A stretch of 64,000 bases of DNA from NCBI RefSeq assembly GCF_020880815.1, contig NZ_JAJITD010000017.1, positions 101,684 to 165,683 on the forward strand, written 5' to 3'. Within the stretch, counting starts at the first letter, position 1; each line of letters begins with the position of its first letter. The notes under the pieces were generated by a model, which was not told where the DNA came from, searched no databases, and worked only from the letters and a program-made list of their open reading frames with translations. This DNA comes from Paraburkholderia sejongensis (GTDB lineage Bacteria; Pseudomonadota; Gammaproteobacteria; Burkholderiales; Burkholderiaceae). The translations under genes and the position numbers were made by a program. Positions 50,768-59,702 of this stretch are shown one piece after another.

Positions 50768-51349
50768 TGATTCATTTGAGAAAGAGCGCATGGAATTTCG
50801 AAACCAGTTCGGGCGCCGGATTTGATTTCGACTCCTTTACTGCCGACGTAGGCATGTTCGTATTGAAAGATCCGTCGGGGCGTAGATGCCAATACAAGTA
50901 CAGCGGCTTTGGGCCAGGCTTCGCTCGCACATTGACGAAGTGGCTACGCGTTCCAAAACTCGCCCTCCCGAAAGTGACCGTTCAGAAAGGCGAGATCGCC
51001 GGCGCAAGCTCAACACCCGGGTTTCCTGGCACGGGCGCGCTATACCTGACCAGTTCGTTCCAAGGCGAAGATCTGGATAACCCGAACCGTCTCGAAGGGG
51101 GCACGATTTACCTTGAGGGCGCAGCGGGCTATCTATTCGGTGGTACCGGTTCATTCATGCTTTTGGGTGTCAACCGCTATCTCCTGATGTTCGGAATAGC
51201 TCGGCCGGAGTTCATTGGAAGAGCTATAGAGTGCCCCTGCTGCCTTGGTGATGGGGAGCACAAACGCCGGCCTCCAGGACAGCCTCGGCTTCAGCTTCAA
51301 ACTGGGCCAAATCGCCTACAACGGCTTGTATTCCGACGACAGCGAATAA
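50767..51349 (+). pseudogene. Gly-rich hcp-linked protein with frameshift
   Basis: The frame from GTG 50767 is coherent to about 51231: a soluble N-terminus (WNFETSSGAGFDFD, SGFGPGFARTLTKWLRVPKL), a Gly/Ser-rich middle (ASSTPGFPGTGALYLTSSF) and a hydrophobic Gly-rich part (GGTIYLEGAAGYLFGGTGS). After ARPEFIGRAIE it turns into Arg-rich nonsense to 51381. The next frame supplies a sensible ending, SAPAALVMGSTNAGLQ...YNGLYSDDSE, stopping at 51349, so one base was gained or two lost near 51229-51233 (or there is an assembly error). Last gene of the hcp cassette; candidate T6SS cargo. No known domain. Confidence 0.65.
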
Positions 51350-51548
51350 TCCACGCCTTCACGTCCAGACGACGTGCCTGAAACCTCAATCTGGCACAAC
51401 GTTTTCGCTGAGGGCAAAACGCGCCGCCGCGCGGGGCAAAACGTAACAATCCAAAACTACAATTCGCAGAACCCCCTCCAGTTCTAGCCAAATCTGCCGT
51501 TAGCTCGCACAACTGCGCAAGCCCCGCCCTCCCCTGCACTATCCTCAG

Positions 51549-53114
51549 ATGAAACTCAGCGTCAAAATCCCCCTCGCCTTTCTCATCGCGCTCGTGCTCA
51601 TGTTCGCCGGCGCGCTCTACGGCATTTTCGCGCTCAACCGATCGATCGATACCTACCGGGTCGCGGTAGCCGAGAACGTCGCCAACGAACGGATGGTGTC
51701 GGAAACGCTCATCACGTTCAAACTGCAAGTGCAGGAATGGAAAGACACGCTTCTACGCGGCAAAGACCCCGCCAAATTCGACAAATACTGGAATAACTTC
51801 CAGAAGCGTGAAAGCAAGGTCGACGACCTCGCCGGCCAACTCCAGCAAAAGCTTCCCGCAGGCGAAAGCCGCGATCTGATTCAGCGCTTCGCGTCCGCAC
51901 ACCGCGCAATGGGCGCAGGCTACCGGCGCGGCCTCGAAGCGTTCAAAACGGCAGGCTTCGCGCCATCGGCAGGCGATGACGCCGTCGCGGGCGTCGATCG
52001 CGAACCAGCCGCGCTGCTCGAACAGGCCGCCGCGAAAATCGCCGCCGATAGCGCGCAAGTCGCGGCGCTGGCCGATCGCGACGCACAACGTGCATCGCTC
52101 GTCAGCATCGCACTGATGCTGGTCGTGCTCGCGCTGGCTTCAGTCGGCGGCTACCTGTTTAGCCGAACCGTGTCGCGACCACTCGCGCGCGCACTGGGAT
52201 GCGCGCAAGCAGTCGCGGCGGGCGACCTGTCGCTTGAATTCGACGCGAACGGCAAAGACGAAATTGCCGAATTGCTCGCGGCGCTCAAACACATGCAAGC
52301 GAGCCTCGCGAATGTCGTCAGCAAGGTGCGCCGAAATGCGGAAGGCGTCGCGACCGCAAGCGCGCAGATCGCTTCGGGCAATCTCGATCTGTCGTCGCGC
52401 ACCGAAGAGCAGGCGGCGTCGCTCCAGCAGACTGCGGCAAGCATGGAAGAACTCACGGCCACCGTTCGACAAAACGCCGATCACGCGGCTACCGCGGCGT
52501 CTCTCGCAGACGAAGCACGCGAGACCGCCGCGAGCGGCGGGCAGATGATGGTGCGCGTCGTCGAAACGATGCACGGCATCGCGCAAAGTTCGAGCAAGGT
52601 CGGCGAGATCATCTCGGTCATCGACGCGATCGCATTTCAAACCAACATCCTCGCGCTGAACGCGGCGGTGGAAGCCGCCCGCGCGGGCGAAGAAGGCCGC
52701 GGCTTCGCGGTGGTAGCCGGCGAAGTGCGAACTCTCGCGCAACGCAGCGCAGCGGCGGCCCGCGAGATCAAGACGCTCATCGAGCAATCGACGCAGCGCG
52801 TGGAAACCGGTTCGACGCTGGTGCGCGACGCCGAAAGCGTGATCGCGGATATCGTCGGCTCGGTGCAGCGTGTGACGGGCGTAGTCGCCGAAATCTCGTT
52901 GGCGTCGGAAGAACAGCGCAACGGTATCGAACAGGTGAATTTGGCCGTCACGCAAATGGACGACGTCACCCAGCAAAATGCCGCGCTCGTCGAGCAGGCT
53001 TCTGCCGCCGCGCACGCGCTGGCCGAACAGGCCGGCTCACTGCGCGACGCGGTCGCGGTGTTCAAACTGCGCCCCGATCGCGCCGCACCGCTAAACGCGT
53101 GGTCGGCGGCGTAG
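51549..53114 (+). CDS. Methyl-accepting chemotaxis protein
   Basis: 521 aa. Membrane helix 8-30, a helical periplasmic domain (about 32-187) of four-helix-bundle type, helix about 188-210, HAMP (about 210-265), and the cytoplasmic coiled-coil hairpin whose tip reads IDAIAFQTNILALNAAVEAARAGEEGRGFAVVAGEVR. Heptad Glu/Gln pairs for methylation flank the tip. It lacks a C-terminal NWETF-like pentapeptide (ends AWSAA), so CheR/CheB docking is not via its own tail. Ligand unknown. Monocistronic. Confidence 0.93.
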   Translation: MKLSVKIPLAFLIALVLMFAGALYGIFALNRSIDTYRVAVAENVANERMVSETLITFKLQVQEWKDTLLRGKDPAKFDKYWNNFQKRESKVDDLAGQLQQKLPAGESRDLIQRFASAHRAMGAGYRRGLEAFKTAGFAPSAGDDAVAGVDREPAALLEQAAAKIAADSAQVAALADRDAQRASLVSIALMLVVLALASVGGYLFSRTVSRPLARALGCAQAVAAGDLSLEFDANGKDEIAELLAALKHMQASLANVVSKVRRNAEGVATASAQIASGNLDLSSRTEEQAASLQQTAASMEELTATVRQNADHAATAASLADEARETAASGGQMMVRVVETMHGIAQSSSKVGEIISVIDAIAFQTNILALNAAVEAARAGEEGRGFAVVAGEVRTLAQRSAAAAREIKTLIEQSTQRVETGSTLVRDAESVIADIVGSVQRVTGVVAEISLASEEQRNGIEQVNLAVTQMDDVTQQNAALVEQASAAAHALAEQAGSLRDAVAVFKLRPDRAAPLNAWSAA

Positions 53115-53462
53115 TTCGCTAGCACAAGGATAGAGCCATCGGATACCCTGGAAGACGATTACGGTGTCATAGGCGACGATGCCCACGAACTCATCAACAG
53201 TTTCGCGACACGCTTGAACGTCCTCCAAGGCGATTTCGAATTCCTCAAATACTTCCACATGGAGGGTAGCGCCAAATCAGTAACCAGCCAGCCCAACGGT
53301 GCGCCAGCATCGCGACCGATCCGATATGGAACTTCGCACACCGCGCGCATCGCGGTACGCAAGCAATCCAGTCTCTTCGGGCAAAAAGCGGAGCGAGGCT
53401 TCTGGAAGCGTTCCAGCGCGCGAACCGCCCGCGATCCACGCCCGCATGCATGCACGCGATAG
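53115..53462 (+). pseudogene. DUF1493-like gene remnant
   Basis: In the frame following the chemoreceptor stop, 53139-53280 reads SDTLEDDYGVIGDDAHELINSFATRLNV then GDFEFLKYFHMEG, a close fit to the DUF1493 (acyl-carrier-like) pattern. There is no start codon upstream in frame and the sequence after HMEG is Arg/Ser-rich and unlike the family, so only a central fragment survives. Confidence 0.55.
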
Positions 53463-53598
53463 GTACCCTCCCTGGACGCTTCGGTCCCACCATTTGAATT
53501 AGACTTGCTCGACATGACTCGTGCGCGCAATGCCGGCCGCGAGGTCATGAACGCTCGCCGCCTTGGTGAGACGAAAATCCAGTAAGGGAGTGAGAGCC

Positions 53599-54429
53599 AT
53601 GAGTGAACCCTGCATTATCTCCGTTGCCATCACCGGCTCGGTTCCGCGCAAGAAGGACAATCCGGCTGTACCGGTGACGATCCCGGAGCAGATCGAAAGC
53701 ACCCATGAAGCGTACGAAGCCGGCGCATCGCTCGTTCATCTGCACGTGCGCGACGCACAGGAAAACTCCAGTTCCGACCGCTCCAGTTTCGCCGCTTTGC
53801 AGGAAGGCATCCGCAAGCACTGCCCCGACATCATCATCCAGTTCTCGACCGGGGGCCGCGGCCGTTCATTCGAGCAACGCGGCGCGATGCTCGATCTGCG
53901 CCCGGATATGGCATCGCTCGCGACCGGCTCGGTCAACTTCCCGACGACCGTCTACGAAAACCCGCCCGACTTCGTGCGTACGCTTGCGCAGACGATGCTC
54001 GACTACGACGTCAAACCGGAAATCGAAATCTTCGATCTGGCGATGCTGTACAGCACCGTCGATCTCGTTCAGCAGGGACTGCTGAAATCGCCCGTGCACG
54101 TGCAGTTCGTGATGGGTGTGAAAAACGCGCTGCCCGCGCGCCGGGAGATCCTCGAATTCGAGGTCCAACAACTGAAGGCGCTCCTGCCCGATGCGACCTG
54201 GACCGCCGCGGGTATCGGCCGCCACCAACTGGAAGTCAATCACTGGACGCTCGAAATGGGCGGTCACTGCCGCACGGGTCTCGAAGACAACGTGCGCTGG
54301 GACAAGGACACGCTGGCAAAGAGCAATGCGCAACTGGTCGAGCGAGTCGCGAAGTTGTGCGGCGACTACGGCCGGCCGGTCGCGACCGCTGCGCAGGCGC
54401 GTGAGATGCTAAGCCTGCCGGCCATCTGA
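53599..54429 (+). CDS. BKACE-family enzyme (3-keto-5-aminohexanoate cleavage enzyme-like)
   Basis: 276 aa TIM-barrel. Zinc ligands His47 and His49 (VHLHVRD), later His and Glu in LEVNHWTLEMGGHCRTGLEDNV, plus FSTGGRG and RPDMASLATGSVNF. BKACE enzymes condense or cleave a beta-keto acid with acetyl-CoA in a retro-Claisen reaction; the family has many substrates, including lysine-fermentation and carnitine-pathway intermediates, and this one cannot be assigned. GGGAGTGAG precedes the ATG. No pathway neighbours. Confidence 0.92.
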   Translation: MSEPCIISVAITGSVPRKKDNPAVPVTIPEQIESTHEAYEAGASLVHLHVRDAQENSSSDRSSFAALQEGIRKHCPDIIIQFSTGGRGRSFEQRGAMLDLRPDMASLATGSVNFPTTVYENPPDFVRTLAQTMLDYDVKPEIEIFDLAMLYSTVDLVQQGLLKSPVHVQFVMGVKNALPARREILEFEVQQLKALLPDATWTAAGIGRHQLEVNHWTLEMGGHCRTGLEDNVRWDKDTLAKSNAQLVERVAKLCGDYGRPVATAAQAREMLSLPAI

Positions 54430-54562
54430 TCCGCACGGAAAGCTGCTGCACCAACCTGCGCACTCGTCGCCGCGCACCACGGCGACGCCCCATCTTTCCC
54501 CTGACAATCCTGATCGGGCAATGTTGAATTGCCCGGTCAGAATCGCTTCGCGTCGATCCCGC

Positions 54563-54829
54563 TCAGTACTTGATGTCTCGTGCCGCCTGCCGGCCGCCCT
54601 GCTTGGTGTTTCGTTTGTCCTGCCGGCATTGCGCATTGCTGGTCTGATTGGCGGCGCGGCAATCCTGCTTGGTGTGGCGCGCGCCCTGGCGCGTTTCCTG
54701 CCGCACGTCTCGTCCGGCACGGCGTTGCTGAGCCTGTTCCGTGGACCATGCGTGCGCGGAAGCAAGCGCCAGAACGACCGCAACCAGGCCGGTTGCGAAC
54801 CCGCGAATTGCGTTGTTTGCTGTTGACAT
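54563..54829 (-). CDS. Secreted small basic hypothetical protein, 88 aa
   Basis: ATG 54829 with GAGG upstream (alternative start 54880). Signal peptide about 1-26 (FATGLVAVVLALASAHAW). The mature part is very rich in Gln, Arg, Lys and Ala with repeated RQ/KQ motifs (RRAGRDVRQETRQGARHTKQD), probably disordered or helical in the periplasm. No family recognised. Confidence 0.6.
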   Translation of the reverse strand: MSTANNAIRGFATGLVAVVLALASAHAWSTEQAQQRRAGRDVRQETRQGARHTKQDCRAANQTSNAQCRQDKRNTKQGGRQAARDIKY

Positions 54830-55065
54830 CGCACGGACCTCGTTTCGAAAAGTGACCACTTCATGCATCACATCGAGCATCGTTCCTCGCCCTGAATCGA
54901 CACAATCGGACCAAGGTCCTACCAGGCGTGGCGACCGATTGTATAAGCCGCTTCAATCATTTCGCCGCCTGTCCGGCACTTTGCTTAGCGCCTGCTTAAC
55001 GCCTAAAACAAAGGATGTCCGGCAGTGTTCTTCCCGGCCGGATAAAAACGGCAGTGGAGGCGCAA

Positions 55066-55668
55066 ATGAGCTATCAACTGATGGGCAGCATCCTCGAAGT
55101 ATGCGAATGCAAAGTGTTATGTCCGTGCTGGATCGGCGAAGATCCGGATAACGGCGTCTGTCGCAGCGCGCTCGCTTACCACTACGAGACTGGCACGATC
55201 GACGGCATCGACGTGTCCGGCCTCACCGTCGCGTTCGCGGCGTTCATTCCCGGCAATGTACTGAAAGGCGGCTGGCGCGTCGCGATGTTCGTCGACGAAC
55301 GGGCGAGCGACGCGCAATTCGAAGCGATCGTCGCCGCCCATAGCGGCAAGCGCGGCGGCCCGCTCGCGGATCTCGTGCAGTTGATTGGCGAACTCGTGTC
55401 GGTCGATCGCGCGGCGATCGAATACACGGTGGTCGACGGCAAGGGCAGGATGAAAGTCGGCGAAACGATCGACGCCGAGCTGGAGCCCTATCGCGGCCCG
55501 ACCGGCGAGCCGACCAAACTGGTCGAAAGCATCTTCTCGACGATACCTGGCTCGCCTGCTTTCGTTGGCAAAGCGAACTATTTCCGTCTGCGGCACGACA
55601 AGCTCGATCTCGACCTGTCGTTGAGCGGACATAACGCAATTCAGGGTTCGTTCAGCTTCGAGTCGTGA
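55066..55668 (+). CDS. DUF1326 domain protein
   Basis: 200 aa. The start MSYQLMGSILEVCECKVLCPCWIGED has the conserved Cys cluster (CEC...CPC) of DUF1326. GGAGG lies 4 bases before the ATG. The next gene, a DUF2182 membrane protein, overlaps by 4 bases (GTGA). Both families are uncharacterised; the Cys cluster suggests metal binding. Their coupling implies a shared complex. Confidence 0.9.
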   Translation: MSYQLMGSILEVCECKVLCPCWIGEDPDNGVCRSALAYHYETGTIDGIDVSGLTVAFAAFIPGNVLKGGWRVAMFVDERASDAQFEAIVAAHSGKRGGPLADLVQLIGELVSVDRAAIEYTVVDGKGRMKVGETIDAELEPYRGPTGEPTKLVESIFSTIPGSPAFVGKANYFRLRHDKLDLDLSLSGHNAIQGSFSFES

Positions 55669-56462
55669 AAACACTCGCGCGCTCGCGACTGTTCGCGCCG
55701 CTGTTCGTCGCATTGACGGCCAGCGCGTGGGCCGCGCTATGGCTGTGGGACGCCGGGCCGTACGCGCGCTATCTGCGTCACGCGAGCTGGGCCGAGCTGC
55801 CGCTGATCGGCGCGCTATGCCGCGCGGCACCCGGTGCCAGCCTCACGCTCGCGGCGTCGCTGCACAGCGCCGCATGGCTGCTGATGATCGCGGCGATGAT
55901 GTTGCCGACCGCTTTCCCGCTGTTCGAAACATTCGCGCGCATGACGAGCGCGCGCGAGAACTCGCGCGCATTGATGCTTTTGCTGATCGCCGGTTACGCG
56001 AGCGCATGGGCGTTGTTCGGCCTGGTCGCGCACGGCTTCGATGCGACGCTCCATCAGCTGGCGGATCGATCGCCCGCCTTGCTCGCGAACGGCTGGCTGA
56101 TCGGCGCGGCGATCGTCGCGCTGGCGGGCGCCTATCAGTTCAGCCGCCTCAAGCAGCGCTGTCTCGATAAATGCCGCTCGCCGCTGATGTTCATCGCCGA
56201 ACATTGGCGCGGCAGGAGCGCGCGCCGCGAGAGCTTTCTGCTCGGCGTGCGTCACGGGGTGTTTTGCATCGGCTGCTGCTGGGCGCTGATGCTGGTGATG
56301 TTCGCGGTCGGTACCGGCAGCGTCGGCTGGATGCTGGCGCTGGGCGCGATCATGGCGATCGAGAAGAATTTCCGCTGGGGCCGCGCAATCGGCACGCCGC
56401 TCGGCGTTGCGTTGCTGGCGTGGTCGGCATGGATCGTTCTGCAGAACGCTCGCATCGCGTGA
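55665..56462 (+). CDS. DUF2182 integral membrane protein
   Basis: 265 aa, GTG start in the DUF1326 stop. About six or seven membrane helices; the family blocks SAAWLLMIAAMMLPTAFPLFE, GAYQFSRLKQRCLDKCRSP and FLLGVRHGVFCIGCCWALMLVMFAVG are present, with Cys/His residues placed for metal coordination (RCLDKCRSP, GVFCIGCCW). Annotated in the family as a predicted metal-binding membrane protein. Functional partner of the DUF1326 protein by gene coupling. Confidence 0.9.
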   Translation: MKTLARSRLFAPLFVALTASAWAALWLWDAGPYARYLRHASWAELPLIGALCRAAPGASLTLAASLHSAAWLLMIAAMMLPTAFPLFETFARMTSARENSRALMLLLIAGYASAWALFGLVAHGFDATLHQLADRSPALLANGWLIGAAIVALAGAYQFSRLKQRCLDKCRSPLMFIAEHWRGRSARRESFLLGVRHGVFCIGCCWALMLVMFAVGTGSVGWMLALGAIMAIEKNFRWGRAIGTPLGVALLAWSAWIVLQNARIA

Positions 56463-56714
56463 CGTCAGTCGTCGCCGGCGCCCCACGCCGGTCCGCCGCC
56501 GCGGAACCACTGAACCGCGTGGCTCGTTTCTGAACAGTGCTGCCCACCCGACTGTTGCAAAACGGAACAGTCCCGCCTGCGCAACAGATCCCGACCGCGG
56601 AAATTTCGCACTTCGATGCATTGGTACGGTTCGTGCCTTATAGGCCCCGGGTAGAGCAACGACCCTGCAACGGTCGTCCCAGACAGATTCCGACTCACGA
56701 ACCGGAGACACGTG

Positions 56715-58241
56715 ATGAACCCGTTTGACCTGAAAGCCCTCGGCCTCGACATCGAATATCCGTACCGGCAGCGTTATGAGAACTACATCGGCGGCAAGTG
56801 GGTGGCCCCGGTCAATGGCGACTATTTCGACAACGTATCGCCGATCAACGGTCAGCCGTTTTGCAGCGTGCCGCGCTCGAACGCCGCCGACATCGATCTC
56901 GCGATCGACGCCGCGCACGCGGCGCGCCGCAAATGGAGCAAGACGTCGGTAGCGGAGCGCGCGAATCTGCTGCTCGCGGTGGCCGGGCGGATGGAGAAGA
57001 ATCTGAAGCTGCTCGCGGTCGCCGAGACGATCGACAACGGCAAGCCGCTACGCGAAACGATGGCCGCGGACCTGCCGCTCGCGGTCGATCACTTTCGCTA
57101 TTTCGCCGGCTGCATCCGCGCGCAGGAAGGCGGCATCTCAGAGATCGACGACAACACAGTCGCCTATCACTTCCACGAGGCGGTCGGCGTGGTCGGCCAG
57201 ATCATCCCGTGGAATTTCCCGCTGCTGATGGCCGCGTGGAAGCTCGCGCCCGCGCTCGCGGCCGGCTGCTGTGTCGTGATGAAGCCCGCCGAACAGACGC
57301 CCGCTTCGGTGCTGGTGCTGATGGAACTGATCGGCGACCTGTTCCCGGCCGGCGTGATCAATATCGTCAACGGCTTCGGCAAGGAAGCGGGCGAAGCGCT
57401 CGCCACCAGCAAGCGCATCGCGAAGATCGCGTTCACCGGCTCGACGCCGGTCGGCAAACGCATCTTGCACGCGGCGGCGGACAACCTGATTCCGTCGACG
57501 GTCGAACTCGGCGGCAAGAGCCCGAACATTTTCTTCGCCGACGTGCTCGATCGCGACGACGCATTTCTCGACAAGGCGCTCGAAGGTCTCGCGATGTTCG
57601 CGTTGAATCAGGGTGAAGTGTGCACCTGTCCGTCGCGCGTGCTGGTGCAGGAATCGATCTATGAGCGCTTCATCGAGAAAGCGGTCGCGCGTGTCGAGCG
57701 CATCAAGGCCGGTCACCCTTTGAATCTGGACACGATGATCGGCGCGCAGGCCTCGCAGCAGCAACTCGACAAGATCCTGTCGTATATCGACATCGGCCGC
57801 GACGAAGGCGCGCGCTGCCTGACCGGCGGCGCACGCGCGACGCCGGCCGCCGGTCTCGATACCGGTTTCTACGTGAAGCCGACGATGCTGTTCGGCACCA
57901 ACGAAATGCGCGTGTTCCAGGAGGAAATCTTCGGACCGGTCGCGTCGGTGATGACGTTCAAAAACGAGCAGGAAGCGATCGATCTGGCGAACGACACGTA
58001 CTACGGTCTCGGCGCCGGCGTGTGGACGCGCGACGGTACGCGCGCCTACAAGATGGGTCGCGAGATCGAGGCGGGACGGGTGTGGACCAACTGCTATCAC
58101 CTGTATCCGGCGCACGCGGCGTTCGGTGGTTACAAGCAGTCGGGTATCGGGCGCGAAACGCACAAGATGGCGTTGTCGAACTATCAGCAGACGAAGTGCC
58201 TGCTGGTCAGCTATCAGGCAGAGGCGTTGGGGTTCTTCTAA
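56715..58241 (+). CDS. Acetaldehyde-type aldehyde dehydrogenase (ExaC/AcoD/AldB-like)
   Basis: 508 aa. Family start NPFDLKALGLDIEYPYRQRYENYIGGKWV, NAD-binding IIPWNFPLLMAAWK and FTGSTPVGKRI, general base Glu in ELGGKSPNIFF, nucleophile Cys in LNQGEVCTCPSR, and C-terminal YPAHAAFGGYKQSGIGRETHK. This subgroup oxidises acetaldehyde and similar short aldehydes, for instance in ethanol or acetoin catabolism. GGAGA precedes ATG 56715; GTG 56712 is a possible alternative. No alcohol dehydrogenase gene is adjacent. Confidence 0.93.
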   Translation: MNPFDLKALGLDIEYPYRQRYENYIGGKWVAPVNGDYFDNVSPINGQPFCSVPRSNAADIDLAIDAAHAARRKWSKTSVAERANLLLAVAGRMEKNLKLLAVAETIDNGKPLRETMAADLPLAVDHFRYFAGCIRAQEGGISEIDDNTVAYHFHEAVGVVGQIIPWNFPLLMAAWKLAPALAAGCCVVMKPAEQTPASVLVLMELIGDLFPAGVINIVNGFGKEAGEALATSKRIAKIAFTGSTPVGKRILHAAADNLIPSTVELGGKSPNIFFADVLDRDDAFLDKALEGLAMFALNQGEVCTCPSRVLVQESIYERFIEKAVARVERIKAGHPLNLDTMIGAQASQQQLDKILSYIDIGRDEGARCLTGGARATPAAGLDTGFYVKPTMLFGTNEMRVFQEEIFGPVASVMTFKNEQEAIDLANDTYYGLGAGVWTRDGTRAYKMGREIEAGRVWTNCYHLYPAHAAFGGYKQSGIGRETHKMALSNYQQTKCLLVSYQAEALGFF

Positions 58242-58247
58242 GCGTCG

Positions 58248-58278
58248 AGGCGCGCCGTCTCGCGACGGCGCGCCTTTC
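58248..58278. terminator. Terminator between convergent genes
   Basis: A 12-bp perfect stem (AGGCGCGCCGTC / GACGGCGCGCCT) with a 4-base loop, between the aldehyde dehydrogenase stop and the convergent KfrA-like gene. Confidence 0.75.
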
Positions 58279-58295
58279 ACACTCCTAACCGATTG

Positions 58296-59702
58296 TCAGG
58301 CTACCGCGGTTTCCGCGTTCAGCTTCGACACCGCGCCGGTCTTCTCGTCGTAGCTATAGCCCAGCTTCTCGAGATGAGCATTGATCGTTTCGACGATTAC
58401 CTGCTGCTGAGCCGCCTTCTGCAGCAATTCATGCTCCGGCTTGACCAGACCCAGTTCAGCCGACAGGCGGCGGCTCAACGTCGCTTCGCCCGCGCCGCGT
58501 GCCATCACCACCATCATCTTTTCGTTCGCCTGCGTCAGTTGCTGCTTCAGCGCGTTCGAGTATTCGGACCACTTCTGGACCGTCTCGCGAGCTTCGGCGA
58601 TCGCGGCGGCATGCGCTTGTGCATCGCGCGCGATCTGCGCCTTCAACGTCTCGAGTTCTTCCGAATCGACCGTTGCCGGCGCCGGCTTCGCGCTTTCTAC
58701 CGGCTCGCTCGCCGCCGAGTTTTCCGCCAGCGCGGCCGCACGCTGCTGCTCCGCGTCGGCGCGTTCCTGCGCTTCACTCAGGCTTGCCGACAGCCGCGCG
58801 ATTTCCGACGCGTCCGCATTGCGCTCGTCGGTCAGCGTGGTGATCTGCGCCTGGGCGTTCTGCAATTCCAGTGCGGCGGCATCGCGTTCGGCCTGCGCGC
58901 CGGCAGCCTCTTCCCGCCGCGCCGCGTGCGCGTCCTGCTCTTCCTGCAGCTTCGCGCGGATCGCTTCGAGTTCGCCTTCGAGACGCGCGACCGCTTCCGC
59001 ATGCGCCGCTTCCAGCGCCGCGCGCTCCGCTTCGCTATCCTGAGTATCGGCAACCCCTTCGACCGACTCGCTCGCCACCGTTTCTGCAGCCTCAGCGCCT
59101 GTCGCCTCGTGCGCGGATGCTTCACGCTGCGCATTGAGTTCCGACAACGCGCGCTCCAGTTCCGCTTCGAGTTGCGACACACGCTCCGCCAGTTCCTGCG
59201 CGCGCTTCTCCGCGGCGTCGGCGCGTTGCACCGCCAGTGCGATGTCTTCCGCGAGGCCCGCCATCGCATCGACCTTCTGGTCGTACGCGACGCTCATCTG
59301 ATCCAGTTGCACTTGCAGCGAATCGAGTTCCTGCACCGTCGTCTGCAATTCGGCAAGCGCGTCGTCGCGCTCGGCGCTGGCGTCCTCGACACGCTGGCGC
59401 ATCGTCGTCAGGCGGCGCGCCACTGCGCGCTCGGCTTCGTCCTGCGCGGACGTCCAAAGCTGATCGAGCGCGCCGCGCATCGTATCGGCGACGGCCTCCG
59501 GCAACGCCGGACGCTCGACCACTTGCGGCACCCTCGGCGCGCGCGTTTCGCGCCACTTGCGCAATGCCGCCGACACCGCGACCACCGAACCGGTATGCAC
59601 CTCGTTCCAGATGGCTACGGGAGACACCTTCTGGCCCTCGTCAGCCATCCGGTCTGCGATTTCAGCTACCAGTTCGTCCGTGATCGTGATGTTGCTTTGC
59701 AT
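58296..59702 (-). CDS. KfrA-like DNA-binding protein with long coiled coil
   Basis: 468 aa. Residues 1-115 match the KfrA N-terminal DNA-binding domain (VAEIADRMADEGQKVSPVAIWNEV, VAVSAALRKWRE). From about 120 to 410 the protein is an Ala/Glu/Gln-rich coiled coil with continuous heptads, including LEAELERALSELNAQ. KfrA proteins on IncP/IncU plasmids bind DNA and contribute to segregation; this copy sits among chromosomal genes and may organise DNA or repress its own promoter. Start 59702; an upstream in-frame start (59795) adds basic non-conserved residues. Confidence 0.88.
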   Translation of the reverse strand: MQSNITITDELVAEIADRMADEGQKVSPVAIWNEVHTGSVVAVSAALRKWRETRAPRVPQVVERPALPEAVADTMRGALDQLWTSAQDEAERAVARRLTTMRQRVEDASAERDDALAELQTTVQELDSLQVQLDQMSVAYDQKVDAMAGLAEDIALAVQRADAAEKRAQELAERVSQLEAELERALSELNAQREASAHEATGAEAAETVASESVEGVADTQDSEAERAALEAAHAEAVARLEGELEAIRAKLQEEQDAHAARREEAAGAQAERDAAALELQNAQAQITTLTDERNADASEIARLSASLSEAQERADAEQQRAAALAENSAASEPVESAKPAPATVDSEELETLKAQIARDAQAHAAAIAEARETVQKWSEYSNALKQQLTQANEKMMVVMARGAGEATLSRRLSAELGLVKPEHELLQKAAQQQVIVETINAHLEKLGYSYDEKTGAVSKLNAETAVA

